Of a stretch of DNA of 14,070 nt, positions 1 through 7,035 are shown piece by piece. The position numbers and the translations under genes are program-made. Below the pieces are notes generated by a model, which ran no database searches, had not been told where the DNA came from, and saw only the letters and a list, made by a program, of their open reading frames with translations. Positions within the stretch are counted from its first letter, which is position 1. Each line of letters begins with the position of its first letter. Source of the stretch: Caulobacteraceae bacterium (GTDB lineage: Bacteria; Pseudomonadota; Alphaproteobacteria; Caulobacterales; Caulobacteraceae); assembly GCA_947501315.1 (NCBI GenBank), contig CANMXH010000041.1:1-14070 (forward strand). The letters run 5' to 3'.

Positions 1-303
1 CCCTCGAAATGGGTGGAGAAGGCGGCGCAGGCCTCATTTTCGATGTTCATCACCAATGAGGTGGTGCGGATCGCCTGGTTCGGGGGGGTCAATGTCATGA
101 TCGCCCGGTTCGCCCTGCCCGTCGCCGTCCAGTGGGGGCTGTGGGGCCTGGGCATCCTCGCCGCCTTTGTCTTCGCCTTCCTGTTTCATGCGCTGGTCGA
201 TACGCCGATCCAGGACCGGATCCGGGCTTGGCTGAAGAACCGGACGCAGTTGCGGTCGCGGCTGATGGCCGTGGCCCGGCCGGCTGTGCCGCTGAAAGGC
301 TGA
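1..303 (+). CDS. Acyltransferase 3 (OafA/YrhL-like) family protein, C-terminal part
   Basis: The reading frame is open from the first base to a TGA at 301-303, so this is the last 100 residues of a protein that starts outside the window. It shows an amphipathic stretch (SFSMFITNEVVR) followed by two hydrophobic helices, around codons 25-45 and 48-65, and a basic cytoplasmic-looking tail. A short polar turn after the last helix (LVDTPIQDRIR) resembles the E-x-P-like end of acyltransferase 3 proteins, integral membrane enzymes that O-acylate glycans or lipids. The family call rests on this helix-turn-tail pattern and on recall of alphaproteobacterial homologues. The catalytic N-terminal helices are not visible. 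Another polytopic membrane protein remains possible. Confidence 0.6.
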   Translation, partial: PSKWVEKAAQASFSMFITNEVVRIAWFGGVNVMIARFALPVAVQWGLWGLGILAAFVFAFLFHALVDTPIQDRIRAWLKNRTQLRSRLMAVARPAVPLKG

Positions 304-315
304 GACCGGCGGACG

Positions 316-333
316 CGGGTCGCGCCGGACCCG
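316..333 (+). terminator. Hairpin after the acyltransferase, possible weak terminator
   Basis: CGGGTC (316-321) pairs perfectly with GACCCG (328-333) around a six-base loop, 13 bases after the acyltransferase stop. Only AATT follows, not a run of T, so intrinsic termination is uncertain. Confidence 0.3.
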
Positions 334-359
334 AATTGGGCTAGAAGAGACCGGTGAGC

Positions 360-1199
360 ATGCCGGACCCACATGATCCCCTCGCCCTCGCTGCGGCGGC
401 TGACGCCGGCGACGCCGCTGCCGCGCACCGGCTGGCGGTACTGACGGCCATCGGGCTGGGGTTGCCGAAGGACTGGCCCGGTGCCCTCGGCCGGCTGGAG
501 CAGGCGGCGAGGCTGGGACACCCCACGGCCGGAGAGCAGCTGGCCCTGCTGTCGGGTTCTGCCGGAATCGACCTGGCCGCCTGGCTGACCGCGCCCGTGC
601 CACGACGACTGAGCCCGGGACCGGCCATCTTCGCCATTGAAGGGTTTCTGCCGGATGGCGTCTGCGACTGGTTGAGGAACAGGGCCGCGGCCATGACGGC
701 GCCGGCGCTGGTCTATGACCCGGAGACCGGCGATGGACGGCGCGAGGGGGCGCGGACCAATGCGGCGGCGCAGTTCACCCTCGAACGAATGGATATGGTG
801 CTGGCGGTCGTGCGCGAACGGATCGCGCGGGCGGCGGGCCTGCCGGTCCCCGGCCTGGAATGGACCCAGGTGCTGCACTATGCCGTGGGTCAGTCGTTCG
901 ACTGGCACGTCGACTGGCTGGATCCCGCCCTGCCGGGCTACGCCGCCGATCTCGCCCGGCGCGGGCAGAGGATCGCCACCTGCCTGGTGTTTCTCAATGA
1001 CGATTTCGAGGGCGGAGAAACGGCGTTCGAGGCCGGCAATCTGCGGCACCGCGGGCGCAAGGGTGACGCCCTGCTCTGGGCCAATACCCTGCCGGACGGT
1101 TCCATCGACCGGCGCACGCGCCATGCCGGTCTGCCGCCGGCTTCCGGCGAGAAATGGGTGCTGTCGCAATGGCTGCGCGGGCGGGCACCCAACGGCTGA
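360..1199 (+). CDS. Prolyl 4-hydroxylase-type 2OG-Fe(II) oxygenase with Sel1-like N-terminus
   Basis: A 279-residue protein in two parts. Residues 10-65 are Ala/Leu/Gly-rich with the spacing of one or two Sel1/TPR-like helical repeats (AAHRLAVLTAIGLG; LEQAARLGHPTAGEQL). Residues 85-278 form a double-stranded beta-helix oxygenase domain with a complete active site: the iron ligands H183 and D185 (FDWHVDW), the distal H255 (RHAG) and the 2-oxoglutarate-binding K265 (GEKW). This is the prolyl 4-hydroxylase alpha-subunit type, using Fe(II), 2-oxoglutarate and O2 to hydroxylate a protein or peptide side chain. The substrate is unknown, and Sel1 repeats usually mediate protein contacts. No signal peptide is seen, so it is probably cytoplasmic. 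The ATG at 360 was chosen; a GTG at 354 is equally in frame. Its stop lies six bases from the convergent fliE stop. Confidence 0.88.
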   Translation: MPDPHDPLALAAAADAGDAAAAHRLAVLTAIGLGLPKDWPGALGRLEQAARLGHPTAGEQLALLSGSAGIDLAAWLTAPVPRRLSPGPAIFAIEGFLPDGVCDWLRNRAAAMTAPALVYDPETGDGRREGARTNAAAQFTLERMDMVLAVVRERIARAAGLPVPGLEWTQVLHYAVGQSFDWHVDWLDPALPGYAADLARRGQRIATCLVFLNDDFEGGETAFEAGNLRHRGRKGDALLWANTLPDGSIDRRTRHAGLPPASGEKWVLSQWLRGRAPNG

Positions 1200-1205
1200 G
1201 TGCCG

Positions 1206-1505
1206 TCAGATCGGCATCCGCATGATTTCCTGATAGGCTTGGATGACCTGGTCCCGGACGGCCATTACCGTCTCAAGCGAAGCCTCCGCCGAGGAGATGG
1301 CGGTGACCACGTCGATCAGATTGCCCTGCCCCTGAACGACCGACGCCATCTGGGTCTCGGCGGCGCGCGAGGACTGGGTCATGTCGCCCATGACGCTGGT
1401 CAGCATGTCGGCGAAGCCGGACGGTTGCGCCGCGCCGGTGGGGGCGGTCGGCATATCCGCGCCCTGGATCGCCGAATAGGCGCGCGCTGCGGCCAAGGGG
1501 TTCAT
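1206..1505 (-). CDS. fliE: Flagellar hook-basal body complex protein FliE
   Basis: This 99-residue protein has the usual FliE length and layout: a variable Gly/Ala/Pro N-terminus, then a helical core (FADMLTSVMGDMTQSSRAAET) and the conserved C-terminal block with SAEASLETVMAVRDQVIQAYQEIMRM. In the family, FliE sits at the junction between the MS ring (FliF) and the proximal rod and is an early substrate of the flagellar type III export apparatus. It is the third gene of flgB-flgC-fliE, starting 10 bases after the flgC stop, with a weak GGGA-type ribosome site overlapping the flgC end. No terminator is evident in the six bases before the convergent oxygenase gene. Confidence 0.96.
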   Translation of the reverse strand: MNPLAAARAYSAIQGADMPTAPTGAAQPSGFADMLTSVMGDMTQSSRAAETQMASVVQGQGNLIDVVTAISSAEASLETVMAVRDQVIQAYQEIMRMPI

Positions 1506-1515
1506 CGGTCAGTCC

Positions 1516-1935
1516 CTATTTCTTGAGCAGGTCGAGGGTGCGGGCATCCATCGACCGCGCCGTCTCGATGATGTTGAGGTTGGCCTCATAGGCCCGCTGG
1601 GCCTCGCGCATGTCCATGGCCTCGACCAGGGTGTCGACATTGGGCCGCAGCACATAGCCCTCGGCATTGGCCGCCGGATGGGTCGGATCGTATTCTGTCT
1701 TGAAGTCGCCCATGTCCGGCCGGACCTCGGCCAGGGAGACGCCGGTGACACCGTTGATCTCCCGCGCCTGGAAGACGGGGATCTGGCGGCGATAGGGCTG
1801 GCCGCCGGCGACCTGGGCGGTCGACTGCGCATTGGCGATGTTCTCGGCGATGATCCGCATGCGTGACTGCTGGGCCTGCAGGGCGCTTGCGGCCACGGCC
1901 ATGGCCGAATTGCGGGGCGGGATCGGGTCGGGCAT
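1516..1935 (-). CDS. flgC: Flagellar basal-body rod protein FlgC
   Basis: A 139-residue rod protein. The N-terminal amphipathic helix leads into the rod-family signature (RMRIIAENIANAQST, about residues 25-39), a middle region carries the FlgC-type NGVTGVSLAEVRPD and TEYDPTHPAANAEGYVLRPNVD blocks, and a C-terminal helix (REAQRAYEANLNIIETARSM) packs against the N-terminal one in the assembled rod. It is exported and assembled into the periplasmic proximal rod with FlgB, FlgF and FliE. The ATG at 1935 has a clear AGGA ribosome site about 7 bases upstream, and the gene begins 14 bases after the flgB stop, consistent with one transcript. Confidence 0.96.
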   Translation of the reverse strand: MPDPIPPRNSAMAVAASALQAQQSRMRIIAENIANAQSTAQVAGGQPYRRQIPVFQAREINGVTGVSLAEVRPDMGDFKTEYDPTHPAANAEGYVLRPNVDTLVEAMDMREAQRAYEANLNIIETARSMDARTLDLLKK

Positions 1936-1949
1936 CGGCTATTCCTCGA

Positions 1950-2354
1950 TCAGCGGCCGGGGGGACGGGCGGCCATACGCAGCATCTGCATGGATTTCTG
2001 GTAGAAGCCGATCGCCGCGTCATAGGCCATTCGGCTCTCGGCCATCTTGAGCATCTGCTCCTCGACGACGACGGAGTTCCCGTCGAGCGTGGTTTCCGAA
2101 TCAGGGGCGTCCCGACTCTCGAACCGCGCCGTCGGGCCGGCCGGGGCGATGTGCATGGTGCTGGTGCGGACCATCCGGAGGCCGCCGCCGGTGGCGAGGG
2201 CACGGGCGAAATCCGTCGGCTGGTTCAGGTCACGGCTGACATAGCCGGGGGTGTCGGAATTGGCGACGTTCTGGGCGATCACGCGCTGGCGCTCGTCCAG
2301 CCAGGACAGGCGGCCCTTGATCTGGCTGAGCAGTGGCAGGTCGGTGAAGCCCAC
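1950..2354 (-). CDS. flgB: Flagellar basal-body rod protein FlgB
   Basis: A 134-residue rod protein, first in its operon. The N-terminal helix carries the rod signature QNVANSDTPGY (residues 28-38), followed by the FlgB feature RDLNQPTDFARAL. The C-terminal block DGNSVVVEEQMLKMAESRMAYDAA is typical of FlgB. The product is exported through the flagellar type III machine to form the proximal rod. The start is a GTG at 2354, with a GGGAG ribosome site about seven bases upstream. The divergent fliO begins about 130 bases away, so the two flagellar operons share the control region around 2355-2481. Confidence 0.96.
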   Translation of the reverse strand: MGFTDLPLLSQIKGRLSWLDERQRVIAQNVANSDTPGYVSRDLNQPTDFARALATGGGLRMVRTSTMHIAPAGPTARFESRDAPDSETTLDGNSVVVEEQMLKMAESRMAYDAAIGFYQKSMQMLRMAARPPGR

Positions 2355-2427
2355 GGGCGACTCCCAATCCCGGCGCTAGAGACGCGGATCGCCTCTCCGG
2401 GATGGGCAGAAACTGCCGCCTGCATGG

Positions 2428-2442
2428 TTAACACCGGGTTAT
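2428..2442 (+). promoter_or_regulatory. CtrA-box-like element between flgB and fliO
   Basis: TTAA (2428-2431), seven bases, then TTAT (2439-2442): one mismatch from the CtrA consensus TTAA-N7-TTAA. On the minus strand it reads ATAA-N7-TTAACC, so it could serve either direction. A further TTAACC half-site lies at 2455-2460. In Caulobacter, CtrA activates early flagellar operons from boxes near -35. The assignment here is by motif and position only. Confidence 0.45.
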
Positions 2443-2481
2443 CTCAATGGGGCGTTAACCATGATCGCCGAAGTCTGGGGC

Positions 2482-2760
2482 ATGAATTTTTTCCTCGACC
2501 TCGCCAGGACGATTTTTGCCCTCGCCGTCACCCTCGGCATTATCGGCTTCGCCGCCTGGGCTTCTCGGCGTTATCTGCCGCAGCTTCTGGCCCGGATCAG
2601 CGCCGAACGCGGCCAGCGGCGGATGAGCGTGGTCGAGACCCTGGTGCTGGATCCGGCCCGCAGGCTGGTGCTGGTCAGGATCGACAATGAGGAGCGGCTG
2701 CTGATCCTCGGCGAAGGTCGCGAGCTGATCGAACCGCGCGGGCCGGAGTCAGACCAGTGA
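2482..2760 (+). CDS. fliO: Flagellar biosynthetic protein FliO
   Basis: A 92-residue protein with a single N-terminal membrane helix (about residues 3-26, then RR) followed by a short cytoplasmic domain. That domain contains MSVVETLVLDPARRLVLVRIDNEERLLILG, the conserved FliO core in which R(R)LVLV and the LLILG strand are typical. FliO is a membrane chaperone that stabilises FliP during assembly of the flagellar export gate. The fliP start overlaps its stop, so the pair is probably translationally coupled. The ATG at 2482 was preferred because it starts just before the membrane helix and leaves room for a transcript start downstream of the CtrA-like box; an in-frame ATG at 2461 would add seven residues. 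Confidence 0.85.
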   Translation: MNFFLDLARTIFALAVTLGIIGFAAWASRRYLPQLLARISAERGQRRMSVVETLVLDPARRLVLVRIDNEERLLILGEGRELIEPRGPESDQ

Positions 2761-3644
2761 AGGGTAAAGGCCTTTTGCCTGCCCCGCCGGGGCAGGATCG
2801 TCGGCGCGGGTCGACAGTGGGGGCAAGGGAGAAGATATTCGCCCTCCCCACCCGCGCAGAACTCAAGCGCGCGGCGATCCTGTCGCTGATCACCACCGGC
2901 TTCTGTCTGCTGTGGCCGCTGGCGGCCCTGGCCCAGGACCTGGCGGCGGCGGGCGGGCCCGGGGCCGCCATCAATGTAGACCTCGGTACCGGTGCCGGCC
3001 TGACCGAACGGGTGGTGCAGCTGGTCGGCCTGATGACCGTCCTTTCGCTGGCCCCGTCGATCGTGATCATGACGACCAGCTTCGTCCGGATCATCGTGGT
3101 GCTGTCCCTGCTGCGAACGGCGCTGGGCATGCAGCAGTCGCCGCCGAACGCCGTTCTGGTCTCCCTGGCCCTGTTCCTGAGCGCCATCGTCATGGCTCCG
3201 ACCTGGCAGGACGCCTATGATTCGGGCATCCGCCCCCTGCTGGATCAGCAGATGGAGCTGCCCCAGGCCTTCGATGCGGCGTCCGAACCTGTGAAGACTT
3301 TCATGCTGGCTCAGGTGGACCGGGATGACCTCGCTCTGTTCGTCAGACTGTCCAATCTGGAGGCCCCCACAGCCGCCGCGGATCTCCCTCTTCGCGTGGT
3401 CACTCCGGCCTTCATGATCAGCGAGTTGAAGCGTGCCTTCGAAATCGGATTTCTTCTTTTTGTTCCGTTTCTTGTGATCGATCTGGTGGTCTCCAGCGTG
3501 CTCATGTCCATGGGCATGATGATGCTGCCACCGGTGGTCATTTCCCTGCCGTTCAAACTGATCTTTTTCGTGCTTGTAGACGGCTGGCGACTGGTCGCCG
3601 GAAGCCTGGTCGAGAGCTTCCAGAGAGCGTCCGGAAGCGGATAG
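2757..3644 (+). CDS. fliP: Flagellar type III export gate protein FliP
   Basis: FliP forms, with FliQ and FliR, the inner-membrane export gate of the flagellar secretion system. The first family block spans about residues 100-131 (PSIVIMTTSFVRIIVVLSLLR, then ALGMQQ and PPN). The second spans about 218-277 (PAFMISELKRAFEIGF, then DLVVSSVLMSMGMMMLPP and FVLVDGW). Four hydrophobic segments follow a cleavable-type signal sequence (about residues 38-60, ending ALAQ). The GTG at 2757 overlaps the fliO stop (GTGA). This gives about 37 basic residues ahead of the signal core; an in-frame GTG at 2817 would give a more normal length. fliQ and fliR do not follow, so the export-gate genes are split, as in Caulobacter relatives. 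Confidence 0.96.
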   Translation: MKGKGLLPAPPGQDRRRGSTVGAREKIFALPTRAELKRAAILSLITTGFCLLWPLAALAQDLAAAGGPGAAINVDLGTGAGLTERVVQLVGLMTVLSLAPSIVIMTTSFVRIIVVLSLLRTALGMQQSPPNAVLVSLALFLSAIVMAPTWQDAYDSGIRPLLDQQMELPQAFDAASEPVKTFMLAQVDRDDLALFVRLSNLEAPTAAADLPLRVVTPAFMISELKRAFEIGFLLFVPFLVIDLVVSSVLMSMGMMMLPPVVISLPFKLIFFVLVDGWRLVAGSLVESFQRASGSG

Positions 3645-3720
3645 AATCCCACCCCGTGGGGGTTACAGCGCCGAAGTCGCTTGCCAAGGGAGGCAAAAGC
3701 GGCGTCAATCCGTCCGTCAT

Positions 3721-3738
3721 CGTCCCTGAATCGGGACG
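3721..3738 (+). other. Inverted repeat in the HU upstream region
   Basis: CGTCCC (3721-3726) and GGGACG (3733-3738) form a perfect 6-bp stem, 24 bases before the HU start. Its loop contains a GANTC site (3728-3732), and a second GANTC lies at 3644-3648, just after fliP. It could be an operator or leader hairpin. No convincing promoter was found in the 118-base gap 3645-3762. Confidence 0.3.
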
Positions 3739-3762
3739 AGCTTTCATCGGGAAACGACCCAT

Positions 3763-4041
3763 ATGACCACCCAAGCAGAACTCATTGCCGCCGTCGCCAA
3801 GGACGCCGGTGTCAGCCAGGCCGATGCCGGCCGCGTGCTCGACGCGCTCGTCAAGAACATCCACAAGTCGCTGACCGGCGGCGGCGATGTCCGCATCTCG
3901 AACCTCGGCGTGTTTGACACGGCCGCCCGTGCCGCCCGTGAAGGCCGCAACCCGGCTACCGGTGCGACCATCAAGATCGCCGCATCGAAGGCTGTGCGCT
4001 TCCGCGTGTCGAAGCCGCTCAAGGATGCCGTGAACAAGTAG
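3763..4041 (+). CDS. hup: HU family DNA-binding protein
   Basis: A 92-residue nucleoid protein of exactly HU size. The N-terminal helical dimerisation region (TQAELIAAVAKDAGVS) is followed by the GDVRISNLGVF turn (residues 41-51) and the DNA-intercalating beta arm with GRNPATG (61-67), where P64 is the residue that kinks DNA. The C-terminus (KAVRFRVSKPLKDAVN) is the usual HU helix. HU binds and bends DNA without strong sequence specificity and compacts the nucleoid. Several substitutions and lower GC at wobble positions than its neighbours suggest high expression. It lies 118 bases after fliP and ends in a hairpin, so it is likely a separate unit. Confidence 0.95.
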   Translation: MTTQAELIAAVAKDAGVSQADAGRVLDALVKNIHKSLTGGGDVRISNLGVFDTAARAAREGRNPATGATIKIAASKAVRFRVSKPLKDAVNK

Positions 4042-4046
4042 GACCC

Positions 4047-4071
4047 TTCCCCGGTTCGCCGGGGAATTCTT
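4047..4071 (+). terminator. Terminator-like hairpin after HU
   Basis: TTCCCCGG (4047-4054), loop TTCG, CCGGGGAA (4059-4066): a perfect 8-bp stem with a TTCG tetraloop, six bases after the HU stop, followed by TTCTT. The tail is short, but stem and position fit an intrinsic terminator. It also sits at the end of the convergent TPR gene and may act on both strands. Confidence 0.7.
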
Positions 4072-6922
4072 ACGCAGGACGGGCGGGTGCCGCGGGTCGG
4101 TTCCCGCCCGTTTTCGTTCTGAGTTCAGCCTTCACGGCCGCGACCCAGCCGGCGAAGGTGTCAGCCGAGGCCGCGAGGCTGGTGAAATCGCCCGGTAAAG
4201 CGCCTGCGCCCGCATCGTCGTCGAGGGCGATGGTCAGGGCGGTCTTCGCCCGCGCTCCGGCCACGAAAGGCAGATAGTTGCGCGACAGACGGGTCAGGGC
4301 CGCACTGTCTGCGCCCAGTGAATAGCCGACCCCGGCGCGGATCAACCGGGCCTCCTCGGCGGCGGTGAGGGCGCCGGGAGTCCGGAAGCGTTCGCCCAGC
4401 AGCGCCTCATAGATCGCAGCGGCCGGTGCCCAGTTCCGCTGCTTCCAGAACACTTCAGCGCGGACCTCGCGGGCCTCGGTTGATGCGTCGTCGCCCAGCA
4501 CCTCAAGTGCATGATCGAATCGGCCCAGATCCATGAGGGCGCGAGCCTCCAGCGCCCGGCGCTCTGCGTTCAGGGGGGCCGGCAGGATGGTCGATCGCGA
4601 AGCCCAGATCGCCTGCAGCGCCGGTTCGGACTGGCGGTCCATGAGATAGATCGCGGCCAGATCGGTCGCCACCTGGGCCTTGGCCACACCTTCGAGCCGG
4701 TTCTCGACCTGGTATTTGAGCAGCTCCGACGCCTGATCCAGCAGGTCGACGTCGACCAGACGCCGGGACAGCCGGCGCACCATCTCGTCGCCGTCGGCAC
4801 CGATGGGCGTCAGTTCGCGAAAATCGTAGAACAGGCCAAGGGCCTGCACGGGTTGAAGGCCGTCGGCCCCGCCCTCGAGGAACAGCATGCGGAAGGCGGA
4901 ACCGAGATCCGCCTGGATCTCGGCGGCACCCTCAAGCCGGTTCAGATTGGGGCCGGCCCCTTTCAGGGCGGTCAAGGCTTCGCGGTAGAGGCCCTGCGAC
5001 AGATAGAGCTGGCCCAGCTGTCGAATGACGGCCAGTTCCGTGGCGTCGCCGCGCCAGCGCCAGCGGAGCCCCTCCAACTCGCGGGCCGCGGCATCGGCCT
5101 TCATCGTTCCCTTGGCCAGAGACAGACGGACGATCCCCAGCTTGGCGGGGACCGAGACGGCGTCCAGTGGTGCGCGGCCGATGGCGGTGTAAACGGCAAG
5201 GGCCCGCTCAGGCTGGCCGACCAATTCGAACAGTCTGGCCTGAATCAGACGGGCCGTGAGCTGGTCCGCCGCGGGGGCGTCCTGGCTGAAGCTGTAGGCC
5301 AGCAGGGCCCGGGCAGCGTCGAGGTCACCCATCTCCAGGGCTGCCATGGCGTGGGCGGCACCAAAACGGGCGCGCCATTCGGTCGGAAACTCGTCCACCG
5401 CTGACGCCCCGGCGTCAAAGGCCTGCCGGGCCGACTCCCAGTCGCCCTGGGTCGAGGCGATATAGCCGCGCCAGACCGCAGAGGCCGGATCGGAGGCGAC
5501 GGCGGCGGAGGAGAAATCGCCCTGGGCTTCTTCCATCCGGCCGATCAGGGCGCGCGCGGCACCGCGCAAGCCGCGCAACTCCGGTTCACCCGCCATGTTG
5601 GGGGCCTGGGCGACGATACTGTTCAGGACGCCGATCGCCTCATAGCCGAGGCCGGAACCTACGAGGAACCGGGCAAGGGCGAAGCGCGCCTCGGCAGGCG
5701 CCCGGGGATCGTCGCCGGCGGCCATGGATTCCTGGACAGCTGCATCCTGGAGACGACGGTGGCGCGCAGGGAAACCTTCTTCACCGACCTCGGCCCACTC
5801 GGCCAGGATCAGGGCGGGATGTTTCGCCCTGCGAGGCGCGTCGCCCCCGGCAGCCGCAGCCTCGAGCGCAGCAGACGGCGGCGACAGGGTCAGGCCGCCC
5901 GGCCGGCTGAGGGTGACCAGATCGCCATCGGCCTGGATGGCGAGGTCGCTGGCCGGGGTCTCGACGGCCAGGCCGTGGGCTGTCGGCAGCAAGGCCAGGT
6001 CTATGGTCCGGCGGCGGTCCGCAAAGCCCTTGCCGGGTGCCAGGGCGGTGACGGCGGCGAAGCGGTCTCCCGCAAGCGGGTCGGTAAGCCAAACGGCACG
6101 GGTGGCACCGGCCATGCGGGCGACAAGGACCGGCTCCCCGTCATCGCCCCGGTCGACGGAGACACCTTCAACGGCGGGGGGCTGGCCGCCGATGGTCACG
6201 GTCCAGGTCGAGCCCTGCGCAGCCGCCGACACGGCAAGGCCTTCGGGGGCGGCAATGCGGACGGCAATATGGTCAGGTCCCGCGGTCCAGCGGGCATCGG
6301 TGACGGGGCCGAGCTGTTCGGCACCCGGCATGTCGAGGCGGGCATTCTTGTCGAACACCACCCAGACGGCCTCTCCGCGCCGGAAGACGGCGGCCCCGAC
6401 CGGCGTGGACCAGGCAAACGACAGGCTGACCCGGGCAGGGGTCGCCACGGCCGTGACCGGCACCGTTCCGGCCGCCGCGGCCTGGGTCTCGGCCGGAGCG
6501 GCAGCGGGGGGCGTTTCATACAGATTCAGCCAGACCGCCCCGTCCGCCGAGCCGGTGCGGGCGTCCGCCCCCTCGGCCAGGGTCAGGACCAGTTCGGTGC
6601 CGCCCCGGACCGCCCGGGTCTCAACCTTGTCCACGCCTCGCGGCGGATCGACCTTGAGTCGCGATACGTCGGGCGCGGCGGTCGAGCCGATGCGGACGAT
6701 CACGTTGCGGCCATCCCGCCGGACCTGCGACCGGGCACCGATGACGCCAGCGAATTCGATCCGGGTGAACTCGGAGTTGGAACCGATGCGGATCGCGATC
6801 GGATCCAGCGGTGCGGCGCCCTCCTGGGCCAGCGGGGTCAGGGGCGCGAACAGCACCGCCCCCGCCGCGGCGGCGGCCACGGAGGTCTTGAGCATGCGTT
6901 TTCTGGCGGCGGCCCCGGACAT
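4070..6922 (-). CDS. Exported TPR protein with beta-rich N-terminal half, function unknown
   Basis: A 950-residue protein. A basic start (RKRMLK) and hydrophobic core (residues 13-32, ending PLAQE) form a signal peptide, so it is probably periplasmic. Residues 42-135 alternate short strands (IRIGSNSEFTRIEFAG, NVIVRIG, LVLTLAEG) in a way that recalls AMIN-type beta domains. Two more beta-rich stretches follow to about 345, joined by an Ala/Pro linker (138-160). From about 365 to 900 the sequence is helical with recurrent A-x-x-A/G-x2-A spacing typical of TPR units (for example EARFALARFLVGSGLGYEAI). The tail is Pro/Ala-rich. TPR arrays scaffold complexes and AMIN domains bind peptidoglycan, so a cell-envelope role is an inference. 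It lies beside flagellar and HU genes but on the opposite strand. No Shine-Dalgarno is seen at the ATG at 6922. Confidence 0.82.
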   Translation of the reverse strand: MSGAAARKRMLKTSVAAAAAGAVLFAPLTPLAQEGAAPLDPIAIRIGSNSEFTRIEFAGVIGARSQVRRDGRNVIVRIGSTAAPDVSRLKVDPPRGVDKVETRAVRGGTELVLTLAEGADARTGSADGAVWLNLYETPPAAAPAETQAAAAGTVPVTAVATPARVSLSFAWSTPVGAAVFRRGEAVWVVFDKNARLDMPGAEQLGPVTDARWTAGPDHIAVRIAAPEGLAVSAAAQGSTWTVTIGGQPPAVEGVSVDRGDDGEPVLVARMAGATRAVWLTDPLAGDRFAAVTALAPGKGFADRRRTIDLALLPTAHGLAVETPASDLAIQADGDLVTLSRPGGLTLSPPSAALEAAAAGGDAPRRAKHPALILAEWAEVGEEGFPARHRRLQDAAVQESMAAGDDPRAPAEARFALARFLVGSGLGYEAIGVLNSIVAQAPNMAGEPELRGLRGAARALIGRMEEAQGDFSSAAVASDPASAVWRGYIASTQGDWESARQAFDAGASAVDEFPTEWRARFGAAHAMAALEMGDLDAARALLAYSFSQDAPAADQLTARLIQARLFELVGQPERALAVYTAIGRAPLDAVSVPAKLGIVRLSLAKGTMKADAAARELEGLRWRWRGDATELAVIRQLGQLYLSQGLYREALTALKGAGPNLNRLEGAAEIQADLGSAFRMLFLEGGADGLQPVQALGLFYDFRELTPIGADGDEMVRRLSRRLVDVDLLDQASELLKYQVENRLEGVAKAQVATDLAAIYLMDRQSEPALQAIWASRSTILPAPLNAERRALEARALMDLGRFDHALEVLGDDASTEAREVRAEVFWKQRNWAPAAAIYEALLGERFRTPGALTAAEEARLIRAGVGYSLGADSAALTRLSRNYLPFVAGARAKTALTIALDDDAGAGALPGDFTSLAASADTFAGWVAAVKAELRTKTGGNRPAAPARPA

Positions 6923-6923
6923 A

Positions 6924-6941
6924 CGCGCGCATACTCGCGCG
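6924..6941 (-). promoter_or_regulatory. GC hairpin just upstream of the TPR gene start
   Basis: CGCGCG (6924-6929) and CGCGCG (6936-6941) pair around a six-base loop one base before the TPR start codon. If transcribed, it would occupy the normal ribosome-site position, which otherwise has no purine-rich element. A role in limiting translation is speculative. Confidence 0.3.
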
Positions 6942-6955
6942 AGGGGCCTTTCGGG

Positions 6956-6984
6956 CCGGTTAACGGATCATGACCGGTTGACGG
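6956..6984. repeat. Tandem 11-base near-repeat in the divergent promoter region
   Basis: CCGGTTAACGG (6956-6966) and CCGGTTGACGG (6974-6984) differ at one base, and their starts are 18 bases apart. They lie between the divergent TPR gene and the secreted-protein gene at 7036. The second copy contains TTGACG, the Caulobacter-type -35, but no good -10 follows. The spacing suggests a two-site regulator operator. Confidence 0.45.
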
Positions 6985-7035
6985 CGTCCGGGCCGCTGCG
7001 CCAGGCGTAGCTTTGGCCCCGAACCGGAGATGTTC

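Noticed and set aside
186..1169. Minus-strand frame of 327 codons over the oxygenase
   Set aside because: The opposite strand encodes a complete oxygenase with all active-site residues; the antisense product has no family features.
5724..7010. Long plus-strand frames (over 400 codons) opposite the TPR gene
   Set aside because: They are rich in Arg, Gly and Pro, have no recognisable domain, and mirror the GC-rich codon pattern of the minus-strand gene, so they are antisense shadows.
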